64,000 nucleotides of DNA from Gp6-AA40 sp963742105 (GCA_963742105.1 CAVUKN010000007.1:2218271-2282270), one strand, 5' to 3'. Positions 9,273 to 18,380 are shown, counted from the first letter of the stretch. Program-made: numbers and translations. The notes: generated by a model not told the origin, from the letters alone.

Positions 9273-9803
9273 GGACGCTCCTTATCAGGCATCGCGGCCT
9301 GAAAAAATGGAGCGTAGTGGGAAGAACTGCGTCGATACCAATGAGCTACAGGGGCGTAGCTGGACCGAAGTGGGACATGCCCGTCACGGCCGCGTGTTCA
9401 GCGGCCGCCAGTCGCCTCGAGCGTGACCTCCCCCGTCACATCGGCGATCCACCCTCTCGATCATGTCCCTCCGCTGGAACCCCACAGCGCGCTTCGCGCT
9501 GACCCAGTTTGAAAACGAGGATCGTCCGCGAGCGCGCCTGCTCCGTTGCTGTGCGGCATCAATCAGGAGAGGAGATCCCGCACTCGTCACCTTAGCCGGG
9601 AAGGAGGTCACCGTCACCATCGTCGGCATCGAATGTTCCGTCGTCCTTTTGCGCCATCCGGGCTGCACACCGGCACGCTATGAACCGAACCATACCGAAC
9701 AACGTGACAAGACGCTTCGGAAGGGCGTAAAGTCAGGCCACCTTTCCTGAGCCATCCGCACCCCTGCGGGTTCCTCGTCCAAGGTAGTACCGAGGAGCCG
9801 GCC
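9273..9803. other. Stretch without a confident gene
   Basis: About 530 bp between the Gln-rich gene and the helical gene at 9804. An open frame on the plus strand (9463-9750, 95 residues) has GKEVTVTIVGIECSVV in a plausible beta pattern, and the antisense frame is also open. Neither has a ribosome site or a recognisable family, so I do not call a gene. Confidence 0.4.
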
Positions 9804-10004
9804 ATGAAGGTCGCTGACGGTCACGTCCAAGCCGCCCATTCGTCGATCGACACGCTCACCCGCCTGCACTCCGCGGTGAGAGAGCTCGATCGTACAACGG
9901 CGGACTCAGAGGGAATTCTGCGCGAGTCCCGCCGCCTGCTGGAACGGGTGCGCGCGGATCAGGACGAACCAGCGACTGCTTATCGAACGATGCGACGATC
10001 GTAG
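9804..10004 (+). CDS. Small helical protein of unknown function
   Basis: A 66-residue product, MKVADGHVQAAHSSIDTLTR and onward, is predicted by eye to be nearly all alpha-helix (LHSAVRELDRTTADSEGILR, then SRRLLERVRADQ). GAGGAG lies 6-10 nt before the ATG, supporting this start. No family is recognised. It precedes the first small basic paralogue by 66 bp on the same strand, but that gene appears to have its own promoter. Confidence 0.5.
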   Translation: MKVADGHVQAAHSSIDTLTRLHSAVRELDRTTADSEGILRESRRLLERVRADQDEPATAYRTMRRS

Positions 10005-10058
10005 CCCGCCGATAAAGACCATTGCCGCGGCGACATTCGCACTCGGAGTCATCCGCGC

Positions 10059-10064
10059 TATCAT
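10059..10064 (+). promoter_or_regulatory. Promoter -10 hexamer giving a leaderless transcript
   Basis: TATCAT sits 6 nt before the ATG at 10071, so transcription starting about 7 nt downstream of the hexamer would begin at or next to the A of the start codon. A weak -35 (TTCGCA at 10036-10041) lies 17 bp upstream. The flanking GCGCTATCATC is repeated before two paralogues. Confidence 0.6.
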
Positions 10065-10070
10065 CGCTGG

Positions 10071-10355
10071 ATGCCTATCGACATGAAGGCGCTCGCTAAA
10101 GCGGGCGCGGAAGCAAGAATACGGGAACTGCAAGAGGAACTCGCGGAGATCGAACGTGCCTTTCCCGACCTGCGTGGGGGAGCATCGCGGCGACTTCCCG
10201 TCAGACGTGAGCAACCATCGGAAGAAGGAAGCGGTGCCTCGTCTCCTGTTCGGAAGCGCAAACGCCGGGGGATGTCTGCCGCTCAGCGCAAAGCCGTTGG
10301 CGAGCGCATGAAGAAGTACTGGGCCGAAAGGAAGAAGCAAGCGGGCAAGAAGTAA
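10071..10355 (+). CDS. Small basic protein, paralogue 1 of 4
   Basis: The 94-residue product begins MPIDMKALAKAGAEARIREL, continues as a helix with acidic heptads (QEELAEIERAFPDL), has a variable Ser/Arg-rich linker, and ends with a basic segment containing SAAQRKAVGERMKKYWAERK. The C-terminus resembles the short R/K-rich AAR/Q-K-x-[IV] helices found in many putative nucleic-acid-binding bacterial proteins; nucleoid or DNA binding is inferred, not shown. Paralogues lie at 14157, 54629 and 55471. No ribosome site is present; the hexamer at 10059 implies a leaderless mRNA. Confidence 0.75.
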   Translation: MPIDMKALAKAGAEARIRELQEELAEIERAFPDLRGGASRRLPVRREQPSEEGSGASSPVRKRKRRGMSAAQRKAVGERMKKYWAERKKQAGKK

Positions 10356-10565
10356 TCGACACGGCTCGCCCCCCGGACACCGGCCTTCGCTCCCCCCTCC
10401 TCACGCCTGGCGACAACAGTCGGATAGCGACTGCCTTGACTGCCGGCGAGGCCGGTGACGACAGCGCGCGCTACGCGTTCGCGTTCTGGGCGCACGCGGT
10501 TGGCCCATCGGTTGAGGTCAACGGCTGATCGTGGTGTGGCGAGCGATTTGCTTTTCATTCGCCAC

Positions 10566-10778
10566 ATGAAGAACACGGAACCTGAACTCCAGAAGGATCC
10601 CGAGCAGTGGAAGACAGGCGATGAGCCGATGACGCCGGCGCAGCGCTCGTATCTGGAAACGCTGGCCCAGGATGTCGGCGAGAGCTTCGACGAGGATGAC
10701 CTCACGAAGGCGGAAGCCTCGAAACGAATCGAGGAGCTGAAGTCGCAATCACCACGACTGAAGGGTGAGGACGGCTGA
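10566..10778 (+). CDS. DUF3072 family protein
   Basis: The ATG at 10566 gives 70 residues containing DPEQWKTGDEPMTPAQRSYL and DLTKAEASKRIEEL, both hallmarks of the short DUF3072 family. The longer open frame starting at a GTG 111 bp upstream adds an Arg-rich segment with no family similarity, so I reject it. DUF3072 proteins are about 60-70 residues long and of unknown function; the KAEAS-[KE]-RI segment resembles a SAP/Lsr2-like helix, so binding of nucleic acid is conceivable. Confidence 0.8.
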   Translation: MKNTEPELQKDPEQWKTGDEPMTPAQRSYLETLAQDVGESFDEDDLTKAEASKRIEELKSQSPRLKGEDG

Positions 10779-10825
10779 AGGACGGAACGAGCGTGATGAT
10801 GGCGGGCCGTTCGCGTGCTGCGTGA

Positions 10826-11365
10826 TTACTGTCGCGGCGGCGCGGAGGCAGCGGGTGGCAGATGTGAATCGACCTGTTCCGCCAGTTGGCCGACATCTGT
10901 GCGCCGCGCGAGCTCCTGGAATTTCGGGGAGCTGATCGTCTCGCGCAGGTCCAGGTGTCGGCACACTTCACCAAGCATCCTGAGGACCATCGTCATCTCC
11001 TGTTCGGACAACAGATTTACCTGCAGATCGAGATGGGCGCGACGGTCAGCCTCCTGTGTCAGCCGGTTTTGACTACCCAGCACGAACAGTGTGAGGAAGA
11101 TCGCTTCAAGGCTGACCAAGGTTGTGAGCAGGTTGAACGGATATGGGTCGAAGGTGTGTATACCGGGAATGTGGCCGGTGTTGACCAACGCCCACCCTGC
11201 GAACCAGACGATATGAGCGATCGCTGTTTCCTGTCGCGCGGCGACCGCCGCAATCGCGTCGCTCGCTCGCTCAGCCACTGAGCGTTTCCTGGCCGCTTGC
11301 TCCTGCAGCCGCGCTACGGCACGGATGTTCTCGTAGGCGATGTCTGACCGGACCGAGTCTGTCAT
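10826..11365 (-). CDS. DUF1003 family membrane protein
   Basis: Starting at the ATG at 11365 the protein has 179 residues. It carries the DUF1003 pattern: a cytoplasmic helical lead, a first span around IVWFAGWALVNTG, the conserved FDPYPFNLLTTLVSLEAIFL with the second span, then SQNRLTQEADRRAHLDLQVN. These proteins are two-span inner-membrane proteins of unknown function, seen near stress and transport genes. An upstream extension to 11575 lacks family similarity. It converges with the DUF3072 gene. Confidence 0.85.
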   Translation of the reverse strand: MTDSVRSDIAYENIRAVARLQEQAARKRSVAERASDAIAAVAARQETAIAHIVWFAGWALVNTGHIPGIHTFDPYPFNLLTTLVSLEAIFLTLFVLGSQNRLTQEADRRAHLDLQVNLLSEQEMTMVLRMLGEVCRHLDLRETISSPKFQELARRTDVGQLAEQVDSHLPPAASAPPRQ

Positions 11366-11551
11366 ATCGGTATTATCTCCGCGCCGATCCAGACTTCCGG
11401 TCGTTCTTCTCCCCTCGACCCTGATATCGGAGTCACACAGCCGGCGGACGTCTGCCCTGAGAGCGAGCCGAGCCATCGCGCGATCTGCCGTTGCGCCATC
11501 TGGATCCGGCCCCGAACGGGTCGTAAAGTGGATGCGTCCACGTTGCCCACG

Positions 11552-12133
11552 ATGACAAGGCCCATCAGTTACCACGACATCATTGCCGCCGGCTCGTGTG
11601 CCAATGCCGCCGAAGCGGCGGCGCTCGTTCGGGCGGCGCTGGCGGCTGCGCAGGCACGAGGGGTGGCCGCGCTACCCTCTTCAGCCTCCATCTGGTTGGA
11701 GCCGACCGGCTCGGTCTCGCTCTCACCGGAACAGCAGGGCGACACGCGGGAAGCCGTGCTTGCCAGTGCCGCCGCCTTGCTATGCGGCCTGCTCGGAATC
11801 GGTCGAGAAGACGGGACTGGCCATCGGCCGGTCCCGGCAGCGCTGCTGCTCGCGCTCGCCCGCGCCCAGCAACCGATCGGTCTGCCTTCGCTGTCTATAT
11901 CCGAATTCGGCCGTGCGCTCGAGCAAACGGGTGGCGATCCGGCGTCACTGACAGCCGTCTACTCCAGAACCGCGCGCGCGGCCGCAGGCGGCGCCTCGCG
12001 TCCGGCGAAATCCGGCGCGGCGCGTCAGGGCGCCCAAGCCGTAGCGCGCGGGAATTCCGTCGATGGTGCGGCAGCGAGTGTACCTGGGCCAATTCCGATC
12101 GGAGCGGGACCTCGCAACGGGCACGCGGCGTGA
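11552..12133 (+). CDS. Hypothetical protein, possibly the N-terminal half of a split gene
   Basis: The ATG at 11552 opens 193 residues starting MTRPISYHDIIAAGSCANAA. The Ala-rich alternating helices with IWLEPTGSVSLS and ALLLALARAQQP resemble an N-terminal helical regulatory domain found before membrane-anchored proteins in acidobacteria, but no named family is recognised. The last 70 codons are low-complexity. Its end overlaps the following frame by 71 bp, so the two may once have been one protein with a cytoplasmic domain, one span and an external domain. Confidence 0.45.
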   Translation: MTRPISYHDIIAAGSCANAAEAAALVRAALAAAQARGVAALPSSASIWLEPTGSVSLSPEQQGDTREAVLASAAALLCGLLGIGREDGTGHRPVPAALLLALARAQQPIGLPSLSISEFGRALEQTGGDPASLTAVYSRTARAAAGGASRPAKSGAARQGAQAVARGNSVDGAAASVPGPIPIGAGPRNGHAA

Positions 12134-12842
12134 ACCTCACGCTGGATTACCCGGTCCGGCAGATCCATTTCGCTCCGAGCAGAACCGTGGTGATAGCGCC
12201 ACTCCAGTCTTCACTTTGGCGAAGCGACACTACGCTGCCGCCTCGATCGCGGCGGTCCTCGCTCTCGGCGTGTATGCGACGTTCCGGACGACGCTGCCCC
12301 ACGATGCCGTCAGAAGCGACGCCGTGGCGCGTCTTCGTGTTGATCCGCCTGCACCGACAAAGGGAATACCCGGCGTCGGGCAGCCTCCGGCGGATCCTCC
12401 CCCCGCACCTGCGCCACCGCGTGGCGCTCTCTCTGCTGTTCATCCCGAAGAAGCTGTCGCAGGCGAGCCTCTCAGTGGCCGGTGGGTGATGACGAACGAG
12501 GTCCAATCCACCAGCTATGCGGCCTATCGCCGCCTGCGGCTCGGCTATCGCCTTGAGCTGCAGCAGCATGGCACTCGGATCACCGGACAGGGCGAGAAGT
12601 GGTTGGAGAACGGTCGCCGCATTCCGGGCGCGACACGCACGCCGATCACCCTGGACGGTGTCATCGAGGGCCGCCGCGTCGCGCTGACATTCGTCGAACG
12701 CGGCCGTCGCCGGACCAGTGGCGGGACATTCGATCTGATGCTGACGAGCAACCGTCTGCAAGGGACGTTCGAAAGCGACGCCGCGCATGCGCGCGGCAGT
12801 TCGATCGTGCAGCGAGTGTCCGCGGATCCTGCTCCGCGGTAA
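12063..12842 (+). CDS. Membrane-anchored protein, possibly the C-terminal half of a split gene
   Basis: The open frame of 259 residues has a single predicted span (AAASIAAVLALGVYATF, about residues 58-75), a Pro-rich linker (PPADPPPAPAPPRG) and a C-terminal beta-rich domain with GRWVMTNEV and GTFDLMLTSNRLQGTFE. It reads as an external domain tethered by one helix. The first 45 residues overlap the preceding frame and look unlike protein, so translation may start later or follow a frameshift from 11552. Function unknown. Confidence 0.45.
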   Translation: MVRQRVYLGQFRSERDLATGTRREPHAGLPGPADPFRSEQNRGDSATPVFTLAKRHYAAASIAAVLALGVYATFRTTLPHDAVRSDAVARLRVDPPAPTKGIPGVGQPPADPPPAPAPPRGALSAVHPEEAVAGEPLSGRWVMTNEVQSTSYAAYRRLRLGYRLELQQHGTRITGQGEKWLENGRRIPGATRTPITLDGVIEGRRVALTFVERGRRRTSGGTFDLMLTSNRLQGTFESDAAHARGSSIVQRVSADPAPR

Positions 12843-13082
12843 TTCCGTCAGTCGAGATCTCCGCCGCGCACTCCGGTTGGTCTCCCAGCCGCTGTCTCTG
12901 CGCCGGCGGCATCATTTGCCGGCACCAGTGGCGTCACTCGCCACATCGCGACTTCCGTATTGCTCGAAGAAGCGCTCCGTCAGTAAAGACATCAATCGTC
13001 TTGTCGCGGCTGCGCGGTGTGGTATGTTCCGCGCCCTTGTCGCTCCCCGCCTATAACGAACATCCCCTATCGGAGGCTCCTC

Positions 13083-13866
13083 ATGCCGAGACGTTCTGTC
13101 ACTCGACTGCTCTGCGCTTTGTGCGCTGGCGGCCAGCATCACTCCGTTATCCGCTGATGACGACCATAATGGCGATCATCGCGGCGCGACGTCCTGTCGC
13201 GAAGTCCCCACGGCCGCGCAGTTGACTCGCTGGCTCGTGGCTGCCGCACATCTGTCCGACAAGACCATTGGCGGTACGGTCGGCGGCCTGTTCGAGGGCA
13301 AACGGATGTGGGCCGCTGTCGTAAACAGCGAGGGTGTGGTTTGCGCGGCAGCGACGTCCACCGAGGATCCCAGGAACGTGTGGCCTGGCAGCCAGGCGAT
13401 TGCGAAGGCCAAGGCCTATACGGCCAATGCCTTCAGCCTCGATGACTTCGCCCTCTCCACGGCGCGACTGTATACCTTCACGCAGCCTGGCCATTCGCTG
13501 TGGAGTCTTGGCCAGTCCAACTTGTTCAACGCCCAATTGCTGCTCGCGCCCGGTGAGCAGGGAGACCGCGGTCAGATTGCCGGTGGAACAATCTTCTTCG
13601 GAGGTGGCGTACCGCTCTACCACGACGGCCACATCGTCGGTGGCCTGGGCGTGAGCGGCGATACTTCCTGTGCCGACCACGAGATCGCGAAGCGGGTGCG
13701 ATTCATCGGAAAGCTGGATCCACCGGGAGGTCCGCTCGCTGACGATATCGTCTACTCCCCGCCCGACCCGCCCAGTGTCTTTGCGCATCCCGTGTGCCTG
13801 AACACGTACCGGAACGGCGTCAAGATCGGGGATGAAGCGCCAGCCGAGTACCCGATGGCGCATTAA
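13083..13866 (+). pseudogene. HbpS/GlcG-like (DUF336) secreted protein with frameshift in the signal peptide
   Basis: An ATG at 13083 with GGAGG before it opens MPRRSVTRLLCAL, a classic signal-peptide start, but the frame closes after 25 codons. In the next frame the signal peptide continues as CALAASITPLSADDD and leads into the mature protein to 13866. Joining them needs a one-base change near 13113-13125. The mature part has GGLFEGKRMWAAVVNSEGVV and GGGVPLYHDGHIVGGLGVSG, the DUF336 haem-degrading/GlcG-like core. The intact frame could instead start at the TTG at 13222 and yield an unexported 214-residue protein. Either sequence error or a recent mutation. Confidence 0.7.
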
Positions 13867-13882
13867 TCACACCCGCGTTCTG

Positions 13883-13904
13883 CACCGCGCCCGGCGGCGC
13901 GGTG
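13883..13904 (+). terminator. GC-rich hairpin after the DUF336 gene
   Basis: CACCGCGCC and GGCGCGGTG form a perfect 9-bp stem with a CGGC loop, 16 bp after the stop at 13866. There is no long T-run, so efficiency as an intrinsic terminator is uncertain. Confidence 0.4.
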
Positions 13905-13919
13905 ATCCGCTTTGACATC

Positions 13920-13955
13920 GAGGTGTCCCACGGCTCGCGCGCGGTGGGACACCTC
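13920..13955. repeat. Perfect 12-bp inverted repeat
   Basis: GAGGTGTCCCAC at 13920-13931 is matched by GTGGGACACCTC at 13944-13955, with a 12-bp GC-only loop. It may be a second terminator or an operator. The remainder up to 14144 shows a GGTAACGTTACGG stretch and no gene. Confidence 0.5.
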
Positions 13956-14144
13956 GCGCGCTGCCAGCAAGTCCTGGCGTCATCATTCCCGATCAACCAG
14001 GTAACGTTACGGCCGCCCTGTTACCGTTTGTCAGGCACCGCACATCTCACCTGTGCGTCGTCGGGGTGATCAGATCTGCACGGTTCCAATAATCGTGCTT
14101 GCGAAAGGATGATTCCCGGCGGATCCACTCGATTCGGCGTGCGC

Positions 14145-14150
14145 TATCAT
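14145..14150 (+). promoter_or_regulatory. Promoter -10 hexamer giving a leaderless transcript
   Basis: TATCAT lies exactly 6 nt before the ATG at 14157, inside the same GCGCTATCATC block seen at 10059 and 54617. No good -35 hexamer is visible 16-18 bp upstream. Confidence 0.55.
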
Positions 14151-14156
14151 CACGAG

Positions 14157-14423
14157 ATGGCTATTGACATGAAAGCGCTCGCCAGAACGGGCGCGGAAGC
14201 ACGAATCAAAGAACTGCAAGCAGAGATGGCTGACATTCAGCGGGCGTTTCCGGGAATTGGCGGGACGTCAGCCAGGCGAGTTCAGATCAGACGCGGTGGA
14301 CCGGCTGCTTCACCTTCCCGCAGGCGCACACGTCCGAAGATGTCCGCCGCTCAGCGGAAAGCGGTCGGCGAAAGAATGAAGAAGTATTGGGCTGAACGCC
14401 GGAAGCAGTCGGCAAAGAAGTAG
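14157..14423 (+). CDS. Small basic protein, paralogue 2 of 4
   Basis: The ATG at 14157 gives 88 residues: MAIDMKALARTGAEARIKEL, then LQAEMADIQRAFPGIGG, a short Arg/Ser linker and the conserved end SAAQRKAVGERMKKYWAERR. It matches paralogue 1 at both ends and differs in the linker, the pattern expected for a family whose N-terminal helix and basic C-terminal helix are functional. The upstream in-frame start at 14109 would place the promoter hexamer inside the coding region, so I prefer 14157. Convergent with the beta-helix gene. Confidence 0.75.
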   Translation: MAIDMKALARTGAEARIKELQAEMADIQRAFPGIGGTSARRVQIRRGGPAASPSRRRTRPKMSAAQRKAVGERMKKYWAERRKQSAKK

Positions 14424-14493
14424 CCTTCCCACCCCGTCCGCGCCACCTCAGTCAATCAGCGCCCATGCGGACGGTCCGCGCCTCGGCGGACGG

Positions 14494-16503
14494 TCACCGC
14501 GGTCCGTAGTGTGGAACAGCGCGCCCTGCTTCATACGCGCCGAGGTCCGGCGCGCGACCGGTGAAATCGTCGTCAATCCCGGGCAGCCGCACGCCGGCAT
14601 CGACGGCGACCGAGCCGGGTCGCAACTGAAAGTCGAAATCGGCCGGTTTGTAGAGCGTGCGCGGATCGGGACCGGGCGGCCGGACGTTGATGAAGACGTC
14701 GTAGTCGACCAGCACGCTGTGCCGATCCTGACCGGTCGCGGCCGCGTAGTCGGCGAGTGTCTTGAAGCGACGGACCTCGCGCGCCATGGCTTCGAGGGCC
14801 GATTGCTGCTGCGTCGAGAGCGTGCCCGCTTCGCCGGGGAAGTTCGCCCTCATCGACATCGGGGGCGAGCTCCACTCAAAGGAAGATTCAGCGCCTTCGT
14901 TCGGACGGAAGCCGTTGTAATCCGAGCTCGAGTAATTGGTATTCGTCTCCACCGCGAAGGTCTCGAGCGTCTCACTCTTTCCGAGAATCAGGTTATTGCG
15001 ATAGTGCACGTTGGAGGCCGCCAGCAGCATCGGCTTCACGGGCGCGATAAACGTATTGTGATACACGAGAATGCCCGCCGATGACGCCGTGAACTTCACA
15101 GCACCGCCCTCCGGGGCGTGATACACGACGTTGCGGATGAAATAGACCGGTCCACCGAACGCCGGCTGGACGCTGAGCGCACGATGGCCGTGGTTGAAGC
15201 AGCGATTGCGGAAGACCCGGATGTTGTGCGCCCCGCCGTCCGCCTCGATGCAGTTGTCCTCGACGTTAGAGATGTCGTTGCCGTAGAAGTCGATCGAGAC
15301 CGGCATCCGATCGGGAATCGGGGTCGGACCGTCCCTCCCCTTACCCGATCCGGTGCCCGTCGAATCGGGGTTGCCATAGGTGGCGACGTCGACGCCATCG
15401 TGAAAGTTGGCGATGGCGTTGTAGGCAACGACGTGGCCGGCGCCGTACACCTTGACCGCGTACTCCGACACGAGCTTCGGATTGAACTCGGGCAGGTTCT
15501 GCCAGGTACGGCCGGTGAATCCCATCAGGTAGTTCGGATTGAAGCGGCCGATCATGACGTTGTCGGCGATGTAGAAGTCCTTCGACCCCGACCAGTCGCT
15601 ATAGATCGCGCGGCCGACGTTTTCGAACCGGCAGCGGCGAACGGTCAGCCCGCTGGAACCGGTGATGTTCTTCTGGCCCGCCCACATCGCCAGCTCGGTG
15701 TTCCTGATCGTCAGCCCGTCGAAGTAGTTGAAGTTTGCCCCCATCAGGTTGAACAGGTTGTAGGCGCCGTCGCCGTCGAAGATCGCGTCGCCATCGCCGG
15801 CGGCCTTGATCACGATTGGACGATCGACCGTCCCGCTCTGGGTGAGGAAGTAGGTTCCGCTCGACACGGTGCCGAGGCCGGCGCCGTACCGGTACCGGTC
15901 GTCCTTATAGACACCTGCATGGACCAGGATGATGTCGCCCGGCTGCACGCGCGCGGGGTAGGTGTTGAAGTTGTCGGAACCCGACGAGCCCGTGTAATAC
16001 GCAGCCAGCAGACCGGTGAACGACGGCTCCTCTCGCTGGCCCTGATAACCAGGTGGATACACGTGATAGGTCTTGCCACCGGAAAACGGCATCGGCTCCG
16101 CGCGCGTGCGAATCGTGGCGACGTGCTCTGCGTCTCCCTTCACACCGTCGGGATCGGACAGCACGAACCGCGCTTCGTACTCAGTCGCCGGCTCGAGATC
16201 GAAAATACTGCCGGCGAAGCCATTCGGCGTCACGTATTGAAGCGCGTTCTCGTTGATCCGCTCGTTGCCGATGCGCAGGAGCGGCGCTCCCTGCTTCCAG
16301 GTCCGGTCGCCGCGCTTGCGATAGGACGTCGCCACGGAAGCATCGCGATTGTCGTCGCCGGTGATGTGCCACTCGAAGCCAAGAGAGATGAGCGTCGGCC
16401 GTTCGGTGACGAACGCGCCGGCGACTGTGCCGTCGCCTGCCGCGGCAGGCAGCGAACAGAGCAGGATCACGACGAGTGTTGCGGCAGACGGAGCCGTTCG
16501 CAT
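14494..16503 (-). CDS. Secreted right-handed beta-helix protein
   Basis: The 669-residue protein has a signal peptide (MRTAPSAATLVVILLCSLPA, then AAG). After a fibronectin-like segment (about residues 25-130, DLEPATEYEARFVLSDPDG) come repeated coils with the N-rich turns of a parallel beta-helix: FDGLTIRNTELAMWAG, VRRCRFENVGRAIYSD, VSIDFYGNDISNVEDN, VYFIRNVVYHAPEGG. The C-terminus ends with VAVDAGVRLPGIDDDFTGR and PDLGAYEAG, a common tail of such proteins. Polysaccharide lyase or binding activity is the usual inference; catalytic residues cannot be assigned by eye. Single gene on the minus strand. Confidence 0.82.
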   Translation of the reverse strand: MRTAPSAATLVVILLCSLPAAAGDGTVAGAFVTERPTLISLGFEWHITGDDNRDASVATSYRKRGDRTWKQGAPLLRIGNERINENALQYVTPNGFAGSIFDLEPATEYEARFVLSDPDGVKGDAEHVATIRTRAEPMPFSGGKTYHVYPPGYQGQREEPSFTGLLAAYYTGSSGSDNFNTYPARVQPGDIILVHAGVYKDDRYRYGAGLGTVSSGTYFLTQSGTVDRPIVIKAAGDGDAIFDGDGAYNLFNLMGANFNYFDGLTIRNTELAMWAGQKNITGSSGLTVRRCRFENVGRAIYSDWSGSKDFYIADNVMIGRFNPNYLMGFTGRTWQNLPEFNPKLVSEYAVKVYGAGHVVAYNAIANFHDGVDVATYGNPDSTGTGSGKGRDGPTPIPDRMPVSIDFYGNDISNVEDNCIEADGGAHNIRVFRNRCFNHGHRALSVQPAFGGPVYFIRNVVYHAPEGGAVKFTASSAGILVYHNTFIAPVKPMLLAASNVHYRNNLILGKSETLETFAVETNTNYSSSDYNGFRPNEGAESSFEWSSPPMSMRANFPGEAGTLSTQQQSALEAMAREVRRFKTLADYAAATGQDRHSVLVDYDVFINVRPPGPDPRTLYKPADFDFQLRPGSVAVDAGVRLPGIDDDFTGRAPDLGAYEAGRAVPHYGPR

Positions 16504-16742
16504 GATTTCGTAATTCGAGAGGCGCGGCGATCGCCGTCGTTACAGCCGGAGCGTCCGGGCCGCATTATGCGTGCAGCGTTGCTCGGGAGCAATCGCTCGC
16601 ACCGGGCAGCAGAGGAAGACCCCCCCAAGGGGAGCGCGAAGCAGGAGGCACCTCGGCTCATCCTTCCTGATCGCTCGTCGCATCAGTCGCAGTTTGCAAG
16701 CAGGAAATTGCAGCTGTGGCGTCCATTCTTCACACTGGCACC

Positions 16743-16973
16743 ATGCCGCTCACCGAGGAGCTGATCCTGGAGTCACGGCGATTGCGCCGACAGCTGTCCT
16801 TCCTGCGGCAGGAGCTTGAGATTGAGCGCCTTCGCAACGTGGAACTGCGGCTCGGTCGCGGGGCGAGGGGAACAACGGTAACGCGAAATCCGCTGCCGCC
16901 GACTGCATCCACTCATTGGTCTGGCCGAAATGCCATCAGTCGAACACAGTCATTCTCGTTATCGGTGGTTTAA
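16743..16973 (+). CDS. Small coiled-coil-like protein, possibly decayed
   Basis: The ATG at 16743 gives 76 residues starting MPLTEELILESRRLRRQLSF, then LRQELEIERLRNVELRLG, a good amphipathic helix. After residue 45 the reading looks random. In another frame nearby the DNA encodes VWPKCHQSNTVILVI, like one half of the zinc-ribbon microproteins found elsewhere in the window, so the region 16504-17217 may hold a degraded member. Nothing else is recognisable in that stretch. Confidence 0.35.
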   Translation: MPLTEELILESRRLRRQLSFLRQELEIERLRNVELRLGRGARGTTVTRNPLPPTASTHWSGRNAISRTQSFSLSVV

Positions 16974-17217
16974 AGAAGCTTTCCGATCCAGACGGAGAGA
17001 GAGAAGTTCTCTGGATCACCACCGGACTTCTCGCCGCCCCCCGCCCACGGGCGAAGCTACGCGCGTCGGTGAACATGCCGACTATCGTGCCGCGACAAAC
17101 TACTTCGACTCGAGAACTCGATGATCCTGACGGGGACACCGCGAGGGAGCCAAGGTGGCGAGTTACTCCGGCATGACGCGGAAGTTGACCTACCCCTCAC
17201 AGGCGCAGGCGTCCGGT

Positions 17218-17776
17218 TCAGCCGATAGGCGTCTTGTGAAGCCAGGACACGTTTGAATCATCCACCAACGCCGCTATGTCGTCCGCGAGCGACTCAGGGG
17301 ACCGGCACCCGGCCTTCACAGGGAGGCCGAATGCCCGGGACTGATGTACCTGGCAGCATTCCGCTGCCCGCCTGATGGCCCAGGCATTCACGATGGTGCC
17401 GTCTTCCGCTGCCCGCCCGGTGAGCCGCTGATGCACAACCTCCACCGGCGCCACCAGACAAATCACGAACACCTCAGGATCTGTCGCACCCCTCAGGAAC
17501 TCGCGGAGGTAGCCAGTTGAAAGGCCACGGCACGATGACGGTGCCGCGGACGAGCCGCATACTGCGGATGCCGCGCACACACCACTGACGCCACGCCGAC
17601 AAGTCCTGAAAGTCGTCCGTGCCTGCACCGTTCAGCGGGAACCATTGGGCGACGTGCTGCAGGAACACGCCGAGTGGCTCGGGGTCGAAGATGGCGCTCC
17701 CACCCAGCCGGGTTCGAAGGTGGCGGGCGACAGTCGACTTACCGATGCCAAAAGCACCGTTGATGAAAACAATCAA
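17218..17776 (-). pseudogene. P-loop nucleotide-binding protein (TmrB/AAA_33-like), frameshifted
   Basis: From the ATG at 17776 the frame reads MIVFINGAFGIGKSTVARHL with a Walker A motif (GAFGIGKST, residues 7-15), continues to VRGTVIVPWPFNW and then goes wrong. The continuation, YLREFLRGATDPEVFVICL followed by LVAPVEVVHQRL, is found in another frame and runs to 17218. One base near 17515 accounts for the break. The combined length of about 185 residues suits tunicamycin-resistance-like or AAA_33 kinases, which phosphorylate or bind small molecules. Whether this is decay or an indel error is undecided. Confidence 0.65.
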
Positions 17777-17849
17777 GGTGGACCCACCCGCTGTGGCGAA
17801 GCCGATCCTACGGTCAGGTGAATTGATTCGCGGCTGCCTGGCAGGTCGG

Positions 17850-18380
17850 CTATGCCAGGAAGTCAGCGCGATCGACAGCGTAACGGACGGTGCGTTGCTC
17901 TTCTTCCGGGTTCCCGTCGCCGACGAACCGCATGCCGCACTTCTCCATCACTCGTATCGAGTCGGTCAGATCCGGCAGCGTCTCGCTGGTAATCCGGTCA
18001 ACATCGCCATGCGAGAAGGCCCAGCGAAGCAACTCGCGTGACGCCTCGGTCGCGTATCCGTTGCCCTGAAACGACGGCAGCACGCTATATCCGATTTCGC
18101 ACGACCCATGCACTGGACGCCCTTTGAACCCGGCCACGCCGATCAACTCGCGGGTCGGTTCGCGCCGAATCAGATACCACAGCCCCCAGCCGATGCGTCC
18201 GGGGCGCTGCAACATCTCCAAGTACCATCGTTGGGAGCCTTCATCGTTGAGCGGGGGAGGCCACGTGGCCGGTGATGGCACGCCCAACGCCGTCGCGAAC
18301 TGTTCGACATTGCGCAGCTCGAGCGACACGGTTTCGGCCGTCGCAGCAATCACTTCAAGTCGAGCCGTCAGCACTGTCAC
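17850..18380 (-). CDS. GNAT acetyltransferase (RimJ/RimL type)
   Basis: I favour the GTG at 18380, giving VTVLTARLEVIAATAETVSL, since family members start only a few residues before the LxTxRL motif; an open extension to 18488 lacks similarity. The acetyl-CoA-binding region is clear: EIGYSVLPSFQGNGYATEAS, with the Q/R-x-x-G-x-[GA] loop as FQGNGYA, followed by SIRVMEKCGMRFVGDG near the end. Such enzymes acetylate protein N-termini, antibiotics or small metabolites; the substrate is unknown. No operon partner is obvious. Confidence 0.8.
   Translation of the reverse strand: MTVLTARLEVIAATAETVSLELRNVEQFATALGVPSPATWPPPLNDEGSQRWYLEMLQRPGRIGWGLWYLIRREPTRELIGVAGFKGRPVHGSCEIGYSVLPSFQGNGYATEASRELLRWAFSHGDVDRITSETLPDLTDSIRVMEKCGMRFVGDGNPEEEQRTVRYAVDRADFLA

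Noticed and set aside
15118..16764. 548-codon plus-strand frame opposite the beta-helix gene
   Set aside because: Antisense shadow; composition is Val/Asp/Arg repeats typical of reversed beta-helix coding DNA.
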